Shown piece by piece: positions 17,729-25,871 of a DNA stretch of 64,000 nt. This DNA is from Paractinoplanes lichenicola. GTDB lineage: Bacteria > Actinomycetota > Actinomycetes > Mycobacteriales > Micromonosporaceae. The position numbers were made by a program, and so were the translations under genes. The notes beneath the pieces were generated by a model. It was not told where the DNA came from and did no database searches. It worked only from the letters and a program-made list of their open reading frames with translations. The DNA lies in NCBI RefSeq assembly GCF_016785085.1, contig NZ_JAENHO010000025.1, positions 1 to 64,000 on the forward strand. The letters are read 5' to 3'. Every line of letters begins with the position of its first letter. Position 1 is the first letter of the stretch.

Positions 17729-19972
17729 TCAGCTCTGGGAGGCCAGCCAGGCGACCCGTTCGGCGTAGAGCTCGTGGGCGTGGTGGCGGCGGACGAATTC
17801 CGAGCCCTTCCCGGCCTGTTCGCGCAGCGCGGTGCGGTTGGCGTGGAGCATTCCCACGGTGTCGGGCAGCTCCGCGGGGGTGCAATAGACCGCGGCCTCG
17901 CCGAAAGCGGGCGCATACCGATACGGCAGCACGACCACGCAGCCCGCGGCCAGGGCGGCCAGCACGTCGGGGGCCGGGTCGGCGGGTTCGTCGTCGGCGG
18001 GCAGGTGCAGGTAGAAGTCGATCTGGTAGAGGAACGAGCGCAGCGTGACGTCGCCGGGGCCGTAGACCAGCCAGCTTCGGGGCGGGCCGAAGCGGCCGAA
18101 CGAGCGGGGTGCAAAGCCGCCGGTGTCGAGCAGGCGGACGTCCATGCGGGCCGAGTCGGGCAGTTCGTCGCGCAGGCGTTGCCATTCGGCTCGGCCGCCC
18201 CGGCAGTGCCGGCCGAGCACGGGGCGGTCGGCGCGCGGGCCCCGGCGGTCGAGCCGCCACTGCGCCGCGTCGAGGGTGCTGGGCAGGTCGAGTTTGGCCA
18301 GGGCGGCCTCGGCGCCGGCGAGTTTGCGGCGGCCGTCGGCTCCGGCCGGGGCCCACAGCGGGCGGCGTCCGAAGAGCCGGATCGCGGCCGTGGTGGCCTG
18401 GGGGACGACGACCGCGTCCTCGATCACGACTCGTTGCGCCCGTACGCCGCTGGGCAGGTCGGGCGCGTGCTGCAGGACGCGCGCCGAGCGGGCCACGACC
18501 AGCCGGGCCCGTACGTCGTCGGTCAGCTCGACCTGGGTCAGCTCGCCGCTGTTGATCAGCACCTGGACGGCCGGGTCGAGGTCTTGCGGGCCCTCGCGCA
18601 GGTTGGTCAGCACGTCGAGGTGCAGCAGGGCGGCCCGCAAGCCCCGTGCGGCCAGCGCCCGCAACTGCCCGGCACCGGCGGCCCCCGCGCCGCCGGCCGT
18701 GGTCCAGTCGCCCGCGATCACCGCGTCGTACGCCTTGGCCCCGGTCTCCCCGAGCAACCGCCGCGGCACAGCAAAAGCCCGCGCGGAACGAGGACCGGAA
18801 AAGGCCCGAGCCGAATGCCAGGCCGAGAACGCCGACCGATAAGACCGCCGAGCCGGGTGCACCCACCCCGGCCGAAAATCCGGGGAGGAGCCGGGCGAAG
18901 AGCGAAGCAGAGCCAGCGGCCCCCCATCCACGTGCGAAACAGCGTCCGCCCCGAAAACGGCCCGTACCCGCGACGAATACTCAGCATCACCCCCCGCCCG
19001 TACGGCGTCGAAGAACCCGACCGAGGCCAGCGCCCGCTCCCGCCGCATCATCAGCGACGACAGGTTCTCCGAACGGGTCGACGGCACCCCCGGCCGCGTC
19101 ATCACCAGGTCCGGCGTCACCCGCATGCCGTTCGACGTGGTGGCGAAGATGTTCTCGTCGGCCAGCAGCGGCCCCGCCTGACGTTCCAGCCGCAGCGGAT
19201 GCGACCAGTCCCCGACGTCCTGGAACGTCACGAAGTCGCCGGTCGCCGCGTCCAGCCCGGCGTTGCGGGCCACGTATTTCCCGGCGTCGGCGAGCATCCG
19301 GATCACCCGTACGCGGGGGTCCACCGCGGCCGCCGCCCGCAGCAGCGGCTCGAACTCCGAGGACGAGCCGCGATCGACGACCAGGATCTCGTGGTTGGTC
19401 CACGTCTGCCGCACGAGCGAGCGCACCGCGGTCAGCAGCGACTGGCCGGGCTGCCACGTGGTGACGATCGTGGTGATCCGCAACGGGTGACCGGTGCGCT
19501 GCACCGGGCCGGTGGCGATCCGGTCGAGGGGCGTGCCCGGGCCGTCGCCCACGTGCACCCGGGGCGCCGGCAGCAGGGTCGCGAAATCCCAGGAACCAAC
19601 CCCGTTCGCGTACGGGTTGGCCAGGTCGACGGTGAGCGCGATGCGCACCGGGGCCGGCACCTCCGGGTACGCCGCGAGCAGCGCGCCGGTCAGGGCGGGT
19701 TCCCCGGTGGCGTACGCGATCTGGCAGTGCAGCCCTTGGTGTACGGGCCGGATGTCGCCGCGGGTGCGCAGCCCGTCGAGCAGGGCGAGCGCGTCGGCCT
19801 GGTCGTCGGCCCGCAGGTCCTGCAGCGCGATCACCCGGGCCAGTTCGCCCACGACCCAGGGGTCACCCGCCTCGGCGATCCGGGCCAGCGGTGCGCGCGC
19901 GGCGATCGACCGTGCCTGCAGCGCGGCGACGGCTAGAGGATGCGTGTCTTCCACAACCGGTCCAACGATCAA
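17729..19972 (-). CDS. Large GT2-family glycosyltransferase, paralog of 13804-16221
   Basis: This is a protein of about 747 residues with the same three-part layout as the gene at 13804. It has a helical N-terminal part (PLARIAEAGDPWVVGELARV), a GT-A domain (ITTIVTTWQPGQSLLTAVRS, then RPGVPSTRSENLSSLMMRR), and a C-terminal module FLYQIDFYLHLPA with VLAALAAGCVVVLPYRYAP. In the GT-A domain the usual metal block is altered: VTFQDVGDWSHP has Val in place of the first Asp of SDDW in the paralog, and VVDRGSS replaces VDDAS. Catalysis may therefore be changed or lost. The start is uncertain: TTG 19972, GTG 19954 or an ATG at 20044 that would overlap the divergent gene. Alignment with the paralog favours 19972 or 19954. 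Confidence 0.78.
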   Translation of the reverse strand: MIVGPVVEDTHPLAVAALQARSIAARAPLARIAEAGDPWVVGELARVIALQDLRADDQADALALLDGLRTRGDIRPVHQGLHCQIAYATGEPALTGALLAAYPEVPAPVRIALTVDLANPYANGVGSWDFATLLPAPRVHVGDGPGTPLDRIATGPVQRTGHPLRITTIVTTWQPGQSLLTAVRSLVRQTWTNHEILVVDRGSSSEFEPLLRAAAAVDPRVRVIRMLADAGKYVARNAGLDAATGDFVTFQDVGDWSHPLRLERQAGPLLADENIFATTSNGMRVTPDLVMTRPGVPSTRSENLSSLMMRRERALASVGFFDAVRAGGDAEYSSRVRAVFGADAVSHVDGGPLALLRSSPGSSPDFRPGWVHPARRSYRSAFSAWHSARAFSGPRSARAFAVPRRLLGETGAKAYDAVIAGDWTTAGGAGAAGAGQLRALAARGLRAALLHLDVLTNLREGPQDLDPAVQVLINSGELTQVELTDDVRARLVVARSARVLQHAPDLPSGVRAQRVVIEDAVVVPQATTAAIRLFGRRPLWAPAGADGRRKLAGAEAALAKLDLPSTLDAAQWRLDRRGPRADRPVLGRHCRGGRAEWQRLRDELPDSARMDVRLLDTGGFAPRSFGRFGPPRSWLVYGPGDVTLRSFLYQIDFYLHLPADDEPADPAPDVLAALAAGCVVVLPYRYAPAFGEAAVYCTPAELPDTVGMLHANRTALREQAGKGSEFVRRHHAHELYAERVAWLASQS

Positions 19973-20006
19973 AGAGCCTGGGTGAATTGTCCGTATCGCC
20001 CCGTTA

Positions 20007-21911
20007 GTGCGCGTCGTTGACCATCGCGTGTACGACGTCGCCATCCTGTCCGACCTGCGCTACCCGGGCGGCAACGCGGCGAGCATCGTCGCCGAGGTGC
20101 GGGCCCACGTGGCGGCCGGCCTGACCACCGTGCTGATCCACGTGCCGGCCCCGGAGCTGCGGCACGCCCGCCCGTTCGAGTCGCGGATCGTGGCCTGCCT
20201 GCGCGACGGGCTGGCCGACCTCGCCGACGACGACGCCCCGATCGCGGCCAAGGTCCTGCTGATCCGCCGGCCGCGCATCTTCGCCGAGGAGCCCGCGACG
20301 GTTCCGAAGGTCGAGGCCGGGCACGTGATCGTCGCGCTCGACCAGGCGCCCGGCGACGATGTGCGGGCGCGGATCGAACGCCTCTACGGCCCGGCCGTGG
20401 TGTGGGCGCCGATCAGCGGCCAGGTGCGCGAGGACATGCTCGGGGTGGCGCCCGGGCTCGCGCTGCCCGAGACCGACTGGCACGAGATCATCGAGCTCGC
20501 CGACTGGCAGGTCGAACCGCGTCCACACTCGACGGTCCCGGTGCTGGGCCGGCACGGCGGGGCCGACTTGCCGGAGGAGCCGGGCGTCCAGGTGCGGCTG
20601 CTGGTCGAGTCAGGCGCCGAGTCCCCGCGCGAGTTCCTGGGCACGCTCGACTTCTTCGTCCACTTCCCCGATCCCGAGCGGGCCGAGGCGTCCGGCCGCA
20701 CGATCCTGGAGGCCATGGCGGCCGGAGTGCCGGTCATCGCGAGCCCCCGCTTCCGGTCGGTCTTCGCCGAGGCGGCGGCCTACACGCACCCGGGCGGCGT
20801 CCGCGATCTCGCGCTGCGGCTGCACAAGGACCGGCCCGCGTACGAGGCCCTGGCCGCTCGCGCCCGCTCCTTCGTCACCGAGCAGTTCGGCAGCGCCTCG
20901 CACATCGCCCGGCTGGCGTCGCTGGGCGTGCTCACCCGCGGGGTCGTGCCCGCGCCGCGCGCCGAGCTGATTCCCAGCGCCCGGCCGGCCCGGCGGATCC
21001 TGTTCGTCGGCGACGACATCGCCCGGTTCCGGGCCATCGCCCGCCGGTTGCCGGCCGAGCTCGAGCCGATCGTCGTCGCCGGCTCGGCCGGGCTGCCCGC
21101 CGCGCACGCCGCCGGCCTGCTCACCGAATACCTGCCCGCGGCGGCCGAGCTCGGCGTGGCCGAGAACCGCTGGGCCGGGTTCGTGCGCGACCGGCTGCGG
21201 CACCTGATCGAGCTCTACGACCCGCGCGCGGTGCTGGTCGGTGGGGTGCCGCACGACGGGATCGCCGCCGCGATCGAGCAGAACGCGGGCCCGCGCTGGC
21301 TCTGGCTGCGCCCGGCGATGTGGCGGCGCGGCACCGGCGGTCAGTGGGCGGCCCGGGGCGCGCTGTTCGCGGGCATCCTCGAGCCGGGGGAGTTCGCGGC
21401 CGGCGGCGACGAGGGCTGGACCACCACCGCGCGGGCCGGGGTGAGCACGGTCGGCCCGATCACCGAGCTGCCCCTCAAGCCGCGCCGGCGCAGCGGGGGC
21501 AACGCGTTGCTGTGCCGCGGAGTCGTGGCCTCGCTGCCCGGCTTCACGGTGGCCGAGGCCCGCCCGGGGGAGCTGGGCGGCATCACGGTGGCCGTGTCCC
21601 GGGCCGACTACACGAACTTCCACGAGCTGCTCGGCGCCGCGGTGCCGACCGTGTTCGTGCCCGACCCCGACGGCGCCGACGACGAGCTGGCCCGGGCCCG
21701 GTTCGCCGCGGCGGCCGGGGTGGCGATCTGCGCGACCGACGACGACGCGGCCGCCGCGGCGCTGGAACACCTGGCCGATCCGGCGACCCGGGAGGCGCTC
21801 AGCCGGCGCTGCGCCGAGCTGTCGTTCGGCAACGGGGCCGCCGACGCCGCGGCCTGGCTGGCCGGGCACTGCCGGGAACAATCCGAGACGGGGGCCGGAA
21901 GTGTTCGATGA
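20007..21911 (+). CDS. GT-B-type glycosyltransferase fusion
   Basis: The 634-residue protein begins YDVAILSDLRYPGGNAA, a Rossmann-like start. It then carries the module FLGTLDFFVHFPDPERAE with TILEAMAAGVPVIASPRFRS (about residues 210-310). A second glycosyltransferase-like half follows, with ARRILFVGDDIARFRAIARR, VLVGGVPHDGIAAAIEQN, ARGALFAGILEPGEF and a C-terminal donor-site-like stretch ARADYTNFHELLGAAVPTVFVP (residues near SRADYTNFHELL). The last half recalls MurG/GT28-type C-lobes. The acceptor is unknown. Its paralog at 25872 lacks the middle module. It starts divergently from the GT2 gene at 19972 and overlaps the next gene by 11 bases. Confidence 0.78.
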   Translation: MRVVDHRVYDVAILSDLRYPGGNAASIVAEVRAHVAAGLTTVLIHVPAPELRHARPFESRIVACLRDGLADLADDDAPIAAKVLLIRRPRIFAEEPATVPKVEAGHVIVALDQAPGDDVRARIERLYGPAVVWAPISGQVREDMLGVAPGLALPETDWHEIIELADWQVEPRPHSTVPVLGRHGGADLPEEPGVQVRLLVESGAESPREFLGTLDFFVHFPDPERAEASGRTILEAMAAGVPVIASPRFRSVFAEAAAYTHPGGVRDLALRLHKDRPAYEALAARARSFVTEQFGSASHIARLASLGVLTRGVVPAPRAELIPSARPARRILFVGDDIARFRAIARRLPAELEPIVVAGSAGLPAAHAAGLLTEYLPAAAELGVAENRWAGFVRDRLRHLIELYDPRAVLVGGVPHDGIAAAIEQNAGPRWLWLRPAMWRRGTGGQWAARGALFAGILEPGEFAAGGDEGWTTTARAGVSTVGPITELPLKPRRRSGGNALLCRGVVASLPGFTVAEARPGELGGITVAVSRADYTNFHELLGAAVPTVFVPDPDGADDELARARFAAAAGVAICATDDDAAAAALEHLADPATREALSRRCAELSFGNGAADAAAWLAGHCREQSETGAGSVR

Positions 21912-22566
21912 GCCCGACGCGGCCGACCTCGCCCTGGCCCGGTGGCAGCTGGCCACGCTGACCGGCCGGCTGCGCTGCGTCGAGGACGAGCGCGATGCCG
22001 CCGTACGCGACCGGGACCGCAATCGCGAGCTGGTGCTGGCGTTGCGCCGCAGCCGCTCGTACCGGCTCGGCCGCGCGCTGGTCGACCTGGCCCGCGACCC
22101 GATGCGGTGCTTCCCGTCGATCGCCGGTCGCGCGGCCCGGCGGCTGCGGCGGCGCGCCGTGATAGAGGCGGCCCGGCCCCGTCCGGCGGTGCCGCCCGCG
22201 GCTCCCGTGCCGGGCCGCGTCTATGTGGCGATCGGACTGTCGCGGGACGGGTCGCACGCGCTGATCCGGGCGCTGCGCCAGCGGGTGCTCGTGGACGCCG
22301 ATCACCTGCCGGTGGTGGTCACCGATCAGCCGGCGCTGCGCGGCCTGCAGGTGCCGGGTGTGGTGCTCGAATACCTGCCCGACCCGGCGACCTGGTCGCG
22401 GCACGACCCCGGGGCGCGCTGGGAGGCGCTGCTGGCCGGGCGGGTCGCCCAGTTGTGCCGCGACCACCGGGCCTCGCGCGCGACCGTGATAGATCCGCGG
22501 GACCCGCCCACGCTGGCCCGGCTGCTCGAGAGCGTCACCGATCGATCGGCGGTCTCGTTGACCTGA
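21901..22566 (+). CDS. Small coiled-coil protein of the glycan locus, copy 1
   Basis: I do not recognise a named family. The 221-residue protein has an N-terminal coiled coil rich in Arg, Glu and Asp (about residues 10-45), then RRSRSYRLGRALVDLARDP, a block often seen tethered to glycosyltransferases. A basic Pro/Ala linker follows, then a C-terminal alpha/beta part: VYVAIGLSRDGSHALIRALR, LVDADHLPVVVTDQPALRG, VVLEYLPDPATWSRH and DPPTLARLLES. It overlaps the GT-B fusion by 11 bases, so translation is probably coupled. A paralog at 27421 sits in the same place behind the second GT-B gene. A partner or regulatory subunit of the glycosyltransferase is a reasonable inference. Confidence 0.7.
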   Translation: MFDEPDAADLALARWQLATLTGRLRCVEDERDAAVRDRDRNRELVLALRRSRSYRLGRALVDLARDPMRCFPSIAGRAARRLRRRAVIEAARPRPAVPPAAPVPGRVYVAIGLSRDGSHALIRALRQRVLVDADHLPVVVTDQPALRGLQVPGVVLEYLPDPATWSRHDPGARWEALLAGRVAQLCRDHRASRATVIDPRDPPTLARLLESVTDRSAVSLT

Positions 22567-22569
22567 GAC

Positions 22570-24177
22570 ATGAGCGCCCCGACGATGGATGCCCCGCCCG
22601 CCGCTCCGCGCGTGGGGATGCGCTTCGTCGTCGAGGGGCCGCCGATCGGGGCGCTGTGGCGGCGGGCGCTGCTGCGGGCCGTGCTCGTGCCGTTGCCGGT
22701 GCTGGCCCCGCTGGTCGCGCTGGCGCCGAGCCGCGATCACCGGTTCAACCTGTATTGGCACGGCGGCCTGTTCCGCGACGACCCGCTGCGGATCGTGCCG
22801 CACACCGTCGACTCGCTCCCCGGCTATCTACGGCTGGGCAACTTCCGGCTGTTCGGCCGGATGCTGGAGAAGGCGCTCGACACGGCCGCGTACGCCCTCA
22901 GCGAGGTGCTCGGCCTGCCGGTGAACGTCGGCTTCCGGCTCGTCTCGTTCGTGTCGGCGCTGCTGTTGTGCGTGGCCGCCGTGCTGCTGGCCGAGAGCGT
23001 CGTCGCCCGCGGCAAGCTGTTCCGCCGACCACCGTCCACAGTGGCTGCCGTGGTGCCGTTCGCGGTCGCCGCCGGGTTCGTCGCGGCCGGCGGGTCGAGC
23101 CCGATCGTGCTGTTCGGCGGCCTCTATCTGGCCTCGGCCGCCCTCGTGCTCGGGGTCGCCGCGGGGCTGTGCCGCATCGATCCCGACCGGCCGTTCCGGC
23201 TGTGGTGGGCGCCCCTGCTGATGCTCGGCGGCGCGGCCCTCGCGGCCTTCAACGAGATCGCTTGTCTGGCCCTGCCGCTGGCCACCGTCGCGGTGCTGGC
23301 CCGGGGCGCGTTGGTGCTCGGCCTGACGCCGGGCCGGTTGTTCACGGGGACGCCGGCCCGCGCGCTCGCGTTGGTGTGGCTGGGTTTCCTGCCGATCTTT
23401 CTCGCGGTCCGGGTCGTCATCCAGCGCTACTGCGCGGCCGGCGACTGCTACAAGGGTTCCGACGTGCGGCTCACCGCCGACACTGTGCAAGCCCTGCCCG
23501 TACGGGCCATCGACTGGCTGCCTCCGCTGATGTGGCGCGCCGCGACGGCCGGTGGCAGCCCCCGGCCCTGGCTCGGCGGAACGGTGCTGGTCGTCGCGCT
23601 GGTCGTGCTCGGACTGCTGGCCTGGCACGCGCTGCGCGACCTGCCCCGGCTGTCGCAGGTGAGCGGCCGGGCGGCCCTGGCCCTGGCCCTGACCGCGGGC
23701 ACGCTGGTCGCCGTGGGGGCCGCAATGGGGTCGCTCAACGCCGACGTGCAGCAGCTCGTCACGGCCGGGAAGTGGGGCTGGGGCTGGCGGGACTCGGCGG
23801 TGACCACGACGGCGGGGGCGCTGCTCGTCGTGGCCGGGGCTCACCTCGTACGGCGGAAGTGGTTGATCGTGACGGCCGTGGTGCTGCTGGCCGGGGCGGC
23901 GGCCGGGTCGGCGGCGGCCAACAAACGTCAGCGCGACACCACGATGGCGACGCCCGCGGCCCGGCTCGCCGACCGGGTCGCCGTCGAGATGGCCGACTTC
24001 GACGCGAGCCCCGAGGGTGCGGCCCGCCGATGCGCCCTGCGGGCCGAGTTCCTCAAGCTGTACGCCGATTCCCCGTTCTCGGTGCGCCGTTTCGACGAGT
24101 CGCTCGAGGTCGCCGCCCGGCAGCGCGCGGACGTGGCTTTCTGCCCGGGCGTAACCGGCGGGTCCGGTCCGCGTTGA
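22570..24177 (+). CDS. Polytopic membrane protein of the glycan locus
   Basis: The 535-residue protein has about ten hydrophobic segments spread over residues 30-450, with an extracytoplasmic-looking stretch between the first two (residues about 55-115, GGLFRDDPLRIVPHTVDSL) and a soluble Asp/Arg-rich tail after residue 450. No family is certain. The layout, with an acidic/aromatic first loop and many membrane spans, recalls GT-C glycosyltransferases or polymer-assembly proteins, but I see no diagnostic motif. It begins 3 bases after the coiled-coil gene and ends 34 bases before the methyltransferase-like gene, so it belongs to the same transcript. Confidence 0.7.
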   Translation: MSAPTMDAPPAAPRVGMRFVVEGPPIGALWRRALLRAVLVPLPVLAPLVALAPSRDHRFNLYWHGGLFRDDPLRIVPHTVDSLPGYLRLGNFRLFGRMLEKALDTAAYALSEVLGLPVNVGFRLVSFVSALLLCVAAVLLAESVVARGKLFRRPPSTVAAVVPFAVAAGFVAAGGSSPIVLFGGLYLASAALVLGVAAGLCRIDPDRPFRLWWAPLLMLGGAALAAFNEIACLALPLATVAVLARGALVLGLTPGRLFTGTPARALALVWLGFLPIFLAVRVVIQRYCAAGDCYKGSDVRLTADTVQALPVRAIDWLPPLMWRAATAGGSPRPWLGGTVLVVALVVLGLLAWHALRDLPRLSQVSGRAALALALTAGTLVAVGAAMGSLNADVQQLVTAGKWGWGWRDSAVTTTAGALLVVAGAHLVRRKWLIVTAVVLLAGAAAGSAAANKRQRDTTMATPAARLADRVAVEMADFDASPEGAARRCALRAEFLKLYADSPFSVRRFDESLEVAARQRADVAFCPGVTGGSGPR

Positions 24178-24211
24178 CGTGGGCAGGTTGAAGATCAGCA
24201 GGGGAGGACCG

Positions 24212-25147
24212 ATGCGCCGGTTGCGCAATCTGACCAGGCGTCAGGCGATTCTGGCCGTCGGCGCGTGTCTGCTCTGCGCGGCGGTCGGGGCGGCCGCGCT
24301 GACCGGCAACGTCACCGTCGCGCTGACCCTGCTCGCGGTCTTCTTCACGGTCCTGTTCGGCGGCCTGCTGCTGATCGCGCGGCGGATCTCGGGGCTGGCC
24401 CGGGCCCAGCGCCGGCAGCAGAACGACGTGCGCGCGGTGCTCGACCAGACGCAGCGGCGGCTGCTGGGTGCGATGGAGGAGCTGCTGCTGCACTCGGGCG
24501 ACCGGCATCGCGAGCTGACCGGCTCGCTGGCCGGGCAGATGCGCACGCACACCCGCGACATCGAGGCCATCGTCCAGCTCTTCCAGCGGGTCACGCCGCG
24601 GGCGCCGATGCCGCCCGCGCAGGCCCCGGCCGAGCTGCTCGAGCTGCTGCACCTGATTCGCACCCGCAAGCCGCGGTTCGCGCTCGAGCTCGGCAGCGGG
24701 GTGTCGACGGTCTGGCTGGCCTACGCGCTGGAACAGGTCGGCGGCCGGCTCGTGTCGCTGCACCACGACACCGGCGCGGCCGAGAGCGCGCGGGCGGCCG
24801 TGGCCACCCACGCGCTCGTTCCGGTGGCCGAGGTGCGCGCGGCGCCGCTGCGCCCGGTGCCGATCGGGGAGAGAACCTTTGCCTGGTACGACCTGGAGTC
24901 ACTGGCCGACGTGCACGACGTGGACCTGCTGGTGATCGCCGGCCCGCCCGGCACGACCGGGCCCGACGCCCGGTTCCCGGCGATGTCGCTGCTCGAGGAG
25001 CGGCTGGCCGACGCGGCGGCGGTGTTCGTGGCCGACGAGCGCGAGGTGCTGGGCCGGTGGCTGGAAACGACGGAGGGCCTCACCCGGGAAGGTGAGGCCC
25101 TGCTGTCCTATCGCCGTGTGGTGCGGCAGTTGAGCCGCTCCCAATAG
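24212..25147 (+). CDS. Membrane-anchored class I methyltransferase-like protein, copy 2
   Basis: The 311-residue protein repeats the plan of 16265-17227: a basic N-terminus, two hydrophobic segments (about residues 12-55), a coiled coil ending in IEAIVQLFQRVTPRAPMP, then a Rossmann domain with FALELGSGVSTVWLAYALE (motif I) and LVSLHHD (motif II), and DVDLLVIAGPPGT later. Motif I is closer to the SAM-binding consensus here than in copy 1. ATG 24212 is chosen because GGGGAGG lies 4 bases upstream; a GTG at 24179 is also in frame. Its stop is one base from the end of the convergent CAP gene. Confidence 0.78.
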   Translation: MRRLRNLTRRQAILAVGACLLCAAVGAAALTGNVTVALTLLAVFFTVLFGGLLLIARRISGLARAQRRQQNDVRAVLDQTQRRLLGAMEELLLHSGDRHRELTGSLAGQMRTHTRDIEAIVQLFQRVTPRAPMPPAQAPAELLELLHLIRTRKPRFALELGSGVSTVWLAYALEQVGGRLVSLHHDTGAAESARAAVATHALVPVAEVRAAPLRPVPIGERTFAWYDLESLADVHDVDLLVIAGPPGTTGPDARFPAMSLLEERLADAAAVFVADEREVLGRWLETTEGLTREGEALLSYRRVVRQLSRSQ

Positions 25148-25148
25148 C

Positions 25149-25643
25149 TCAGTAACCGAACTCCTGCGAGATGTACGTGGTGCCGTTCGCGGCGCGGACG
25201 ACGCCGACGCCGACGGCCTTGGCGGTGCAGTTGAGCAGGTTGGCACGGTGACCCGGGCTGGCCATCCACGCCTTGACGGTGTCGGCGCCGGTGTTGTAGC
25301 CGAAGGCGATGTTCTCGCTCAGCGGGCGGATGTAGCCGGCGGCCTTGATGCGACGGTCGAAGGTCGAGTTGCCGGCGCCGACGTGGCTGAACTTGCCGGT
25401 GCGGGCCATCCAGGCGCTGTGGCCGACGGCGGCCTTGGTCAGGCTCGGGCTGGCGACGACGGCCTTGCAACCCTTGGCGGCGCGCATCTTGTTGGTGTAG
25501 GTGACGATGTCGGCCTGCATCGTCGCGGTGCTCGGCGCCGCGGTGGTGGCGGCCTGGGCTGACGAAGCGAACGCGACCAGCACAAACAGGGTGGCGGGGA
25601 TCATCGCGATCAGGGCCAGACGCTTGGTGATCGAAGAGCGCAT
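25149..25643 (-). CDS. Secreted CAP-domain protein
   Basis: The 164-residue protein has a Sec signal peptide (basic start, hydrophobic core, cleavage likely after ASSAQA at about residue 31) and a complete CAP/SCP domain. CAP blocks visible are MRAAKGCKAVVASPSL, AWMARTGKFSHVG, LSENIAFGYNTG, VKAWMASPGHRANLL and YISQEFGY, with two cysteines likely to form a disulphide. Bacterial CAP proteins are exported; their biochemical role is mostly unknown. The gene ends one base from the methyltransferase-like gene and is divergent from the GT-B gene at 25872. No riboswitch could be confirmed in its leader. Confidence 0.92.
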   Translation of the reverse strand: MRSSITKRLALIAMIPATLFVLVAFASSAQAATTAAPSTATMQADIVTYTNKMRAAKGCKAVVASPSLTKAAVGHSAWMARTGKFSHVGAGNSTFDRRIKAAGYIRPLSENIAFGYNTGADTVKAWMASPGHRANLLNCTAKAVGVGVVRAANGTTYISQEFGY

Positions 25644-25871
25644 CGACTGCCTTTCGTTGATGTCCGCGTCGGCTCCTACCGCCGCGTTCAGGGTTATGTT
25701 CGGCGCCCAGGCAGTGAAGATGACCCATGTTCGGGTGCCATGGAGATGCCCTTCGGTTGCCGGTTGGTTGACTAGCCGCCCCCGGTTCCCGTGACGTTGC
25801 CATCACGGTGCGTGCCGGTGATCGTTGAGCCGAGAGACGGGCAAAACGGACACTGGGAAGGGGGAATCGCG

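Noticed and set aside
25644..25871. Possible c-di-AMP (ydaO-type) riboswitch before the CAP-domain gene
   Set aside because: ACGGGAACCGGGGG-like and GGTAGG-like pieces are present on the minus strand and outer bases could pair, but the conserved central elements and their mutual pairing do not fit.
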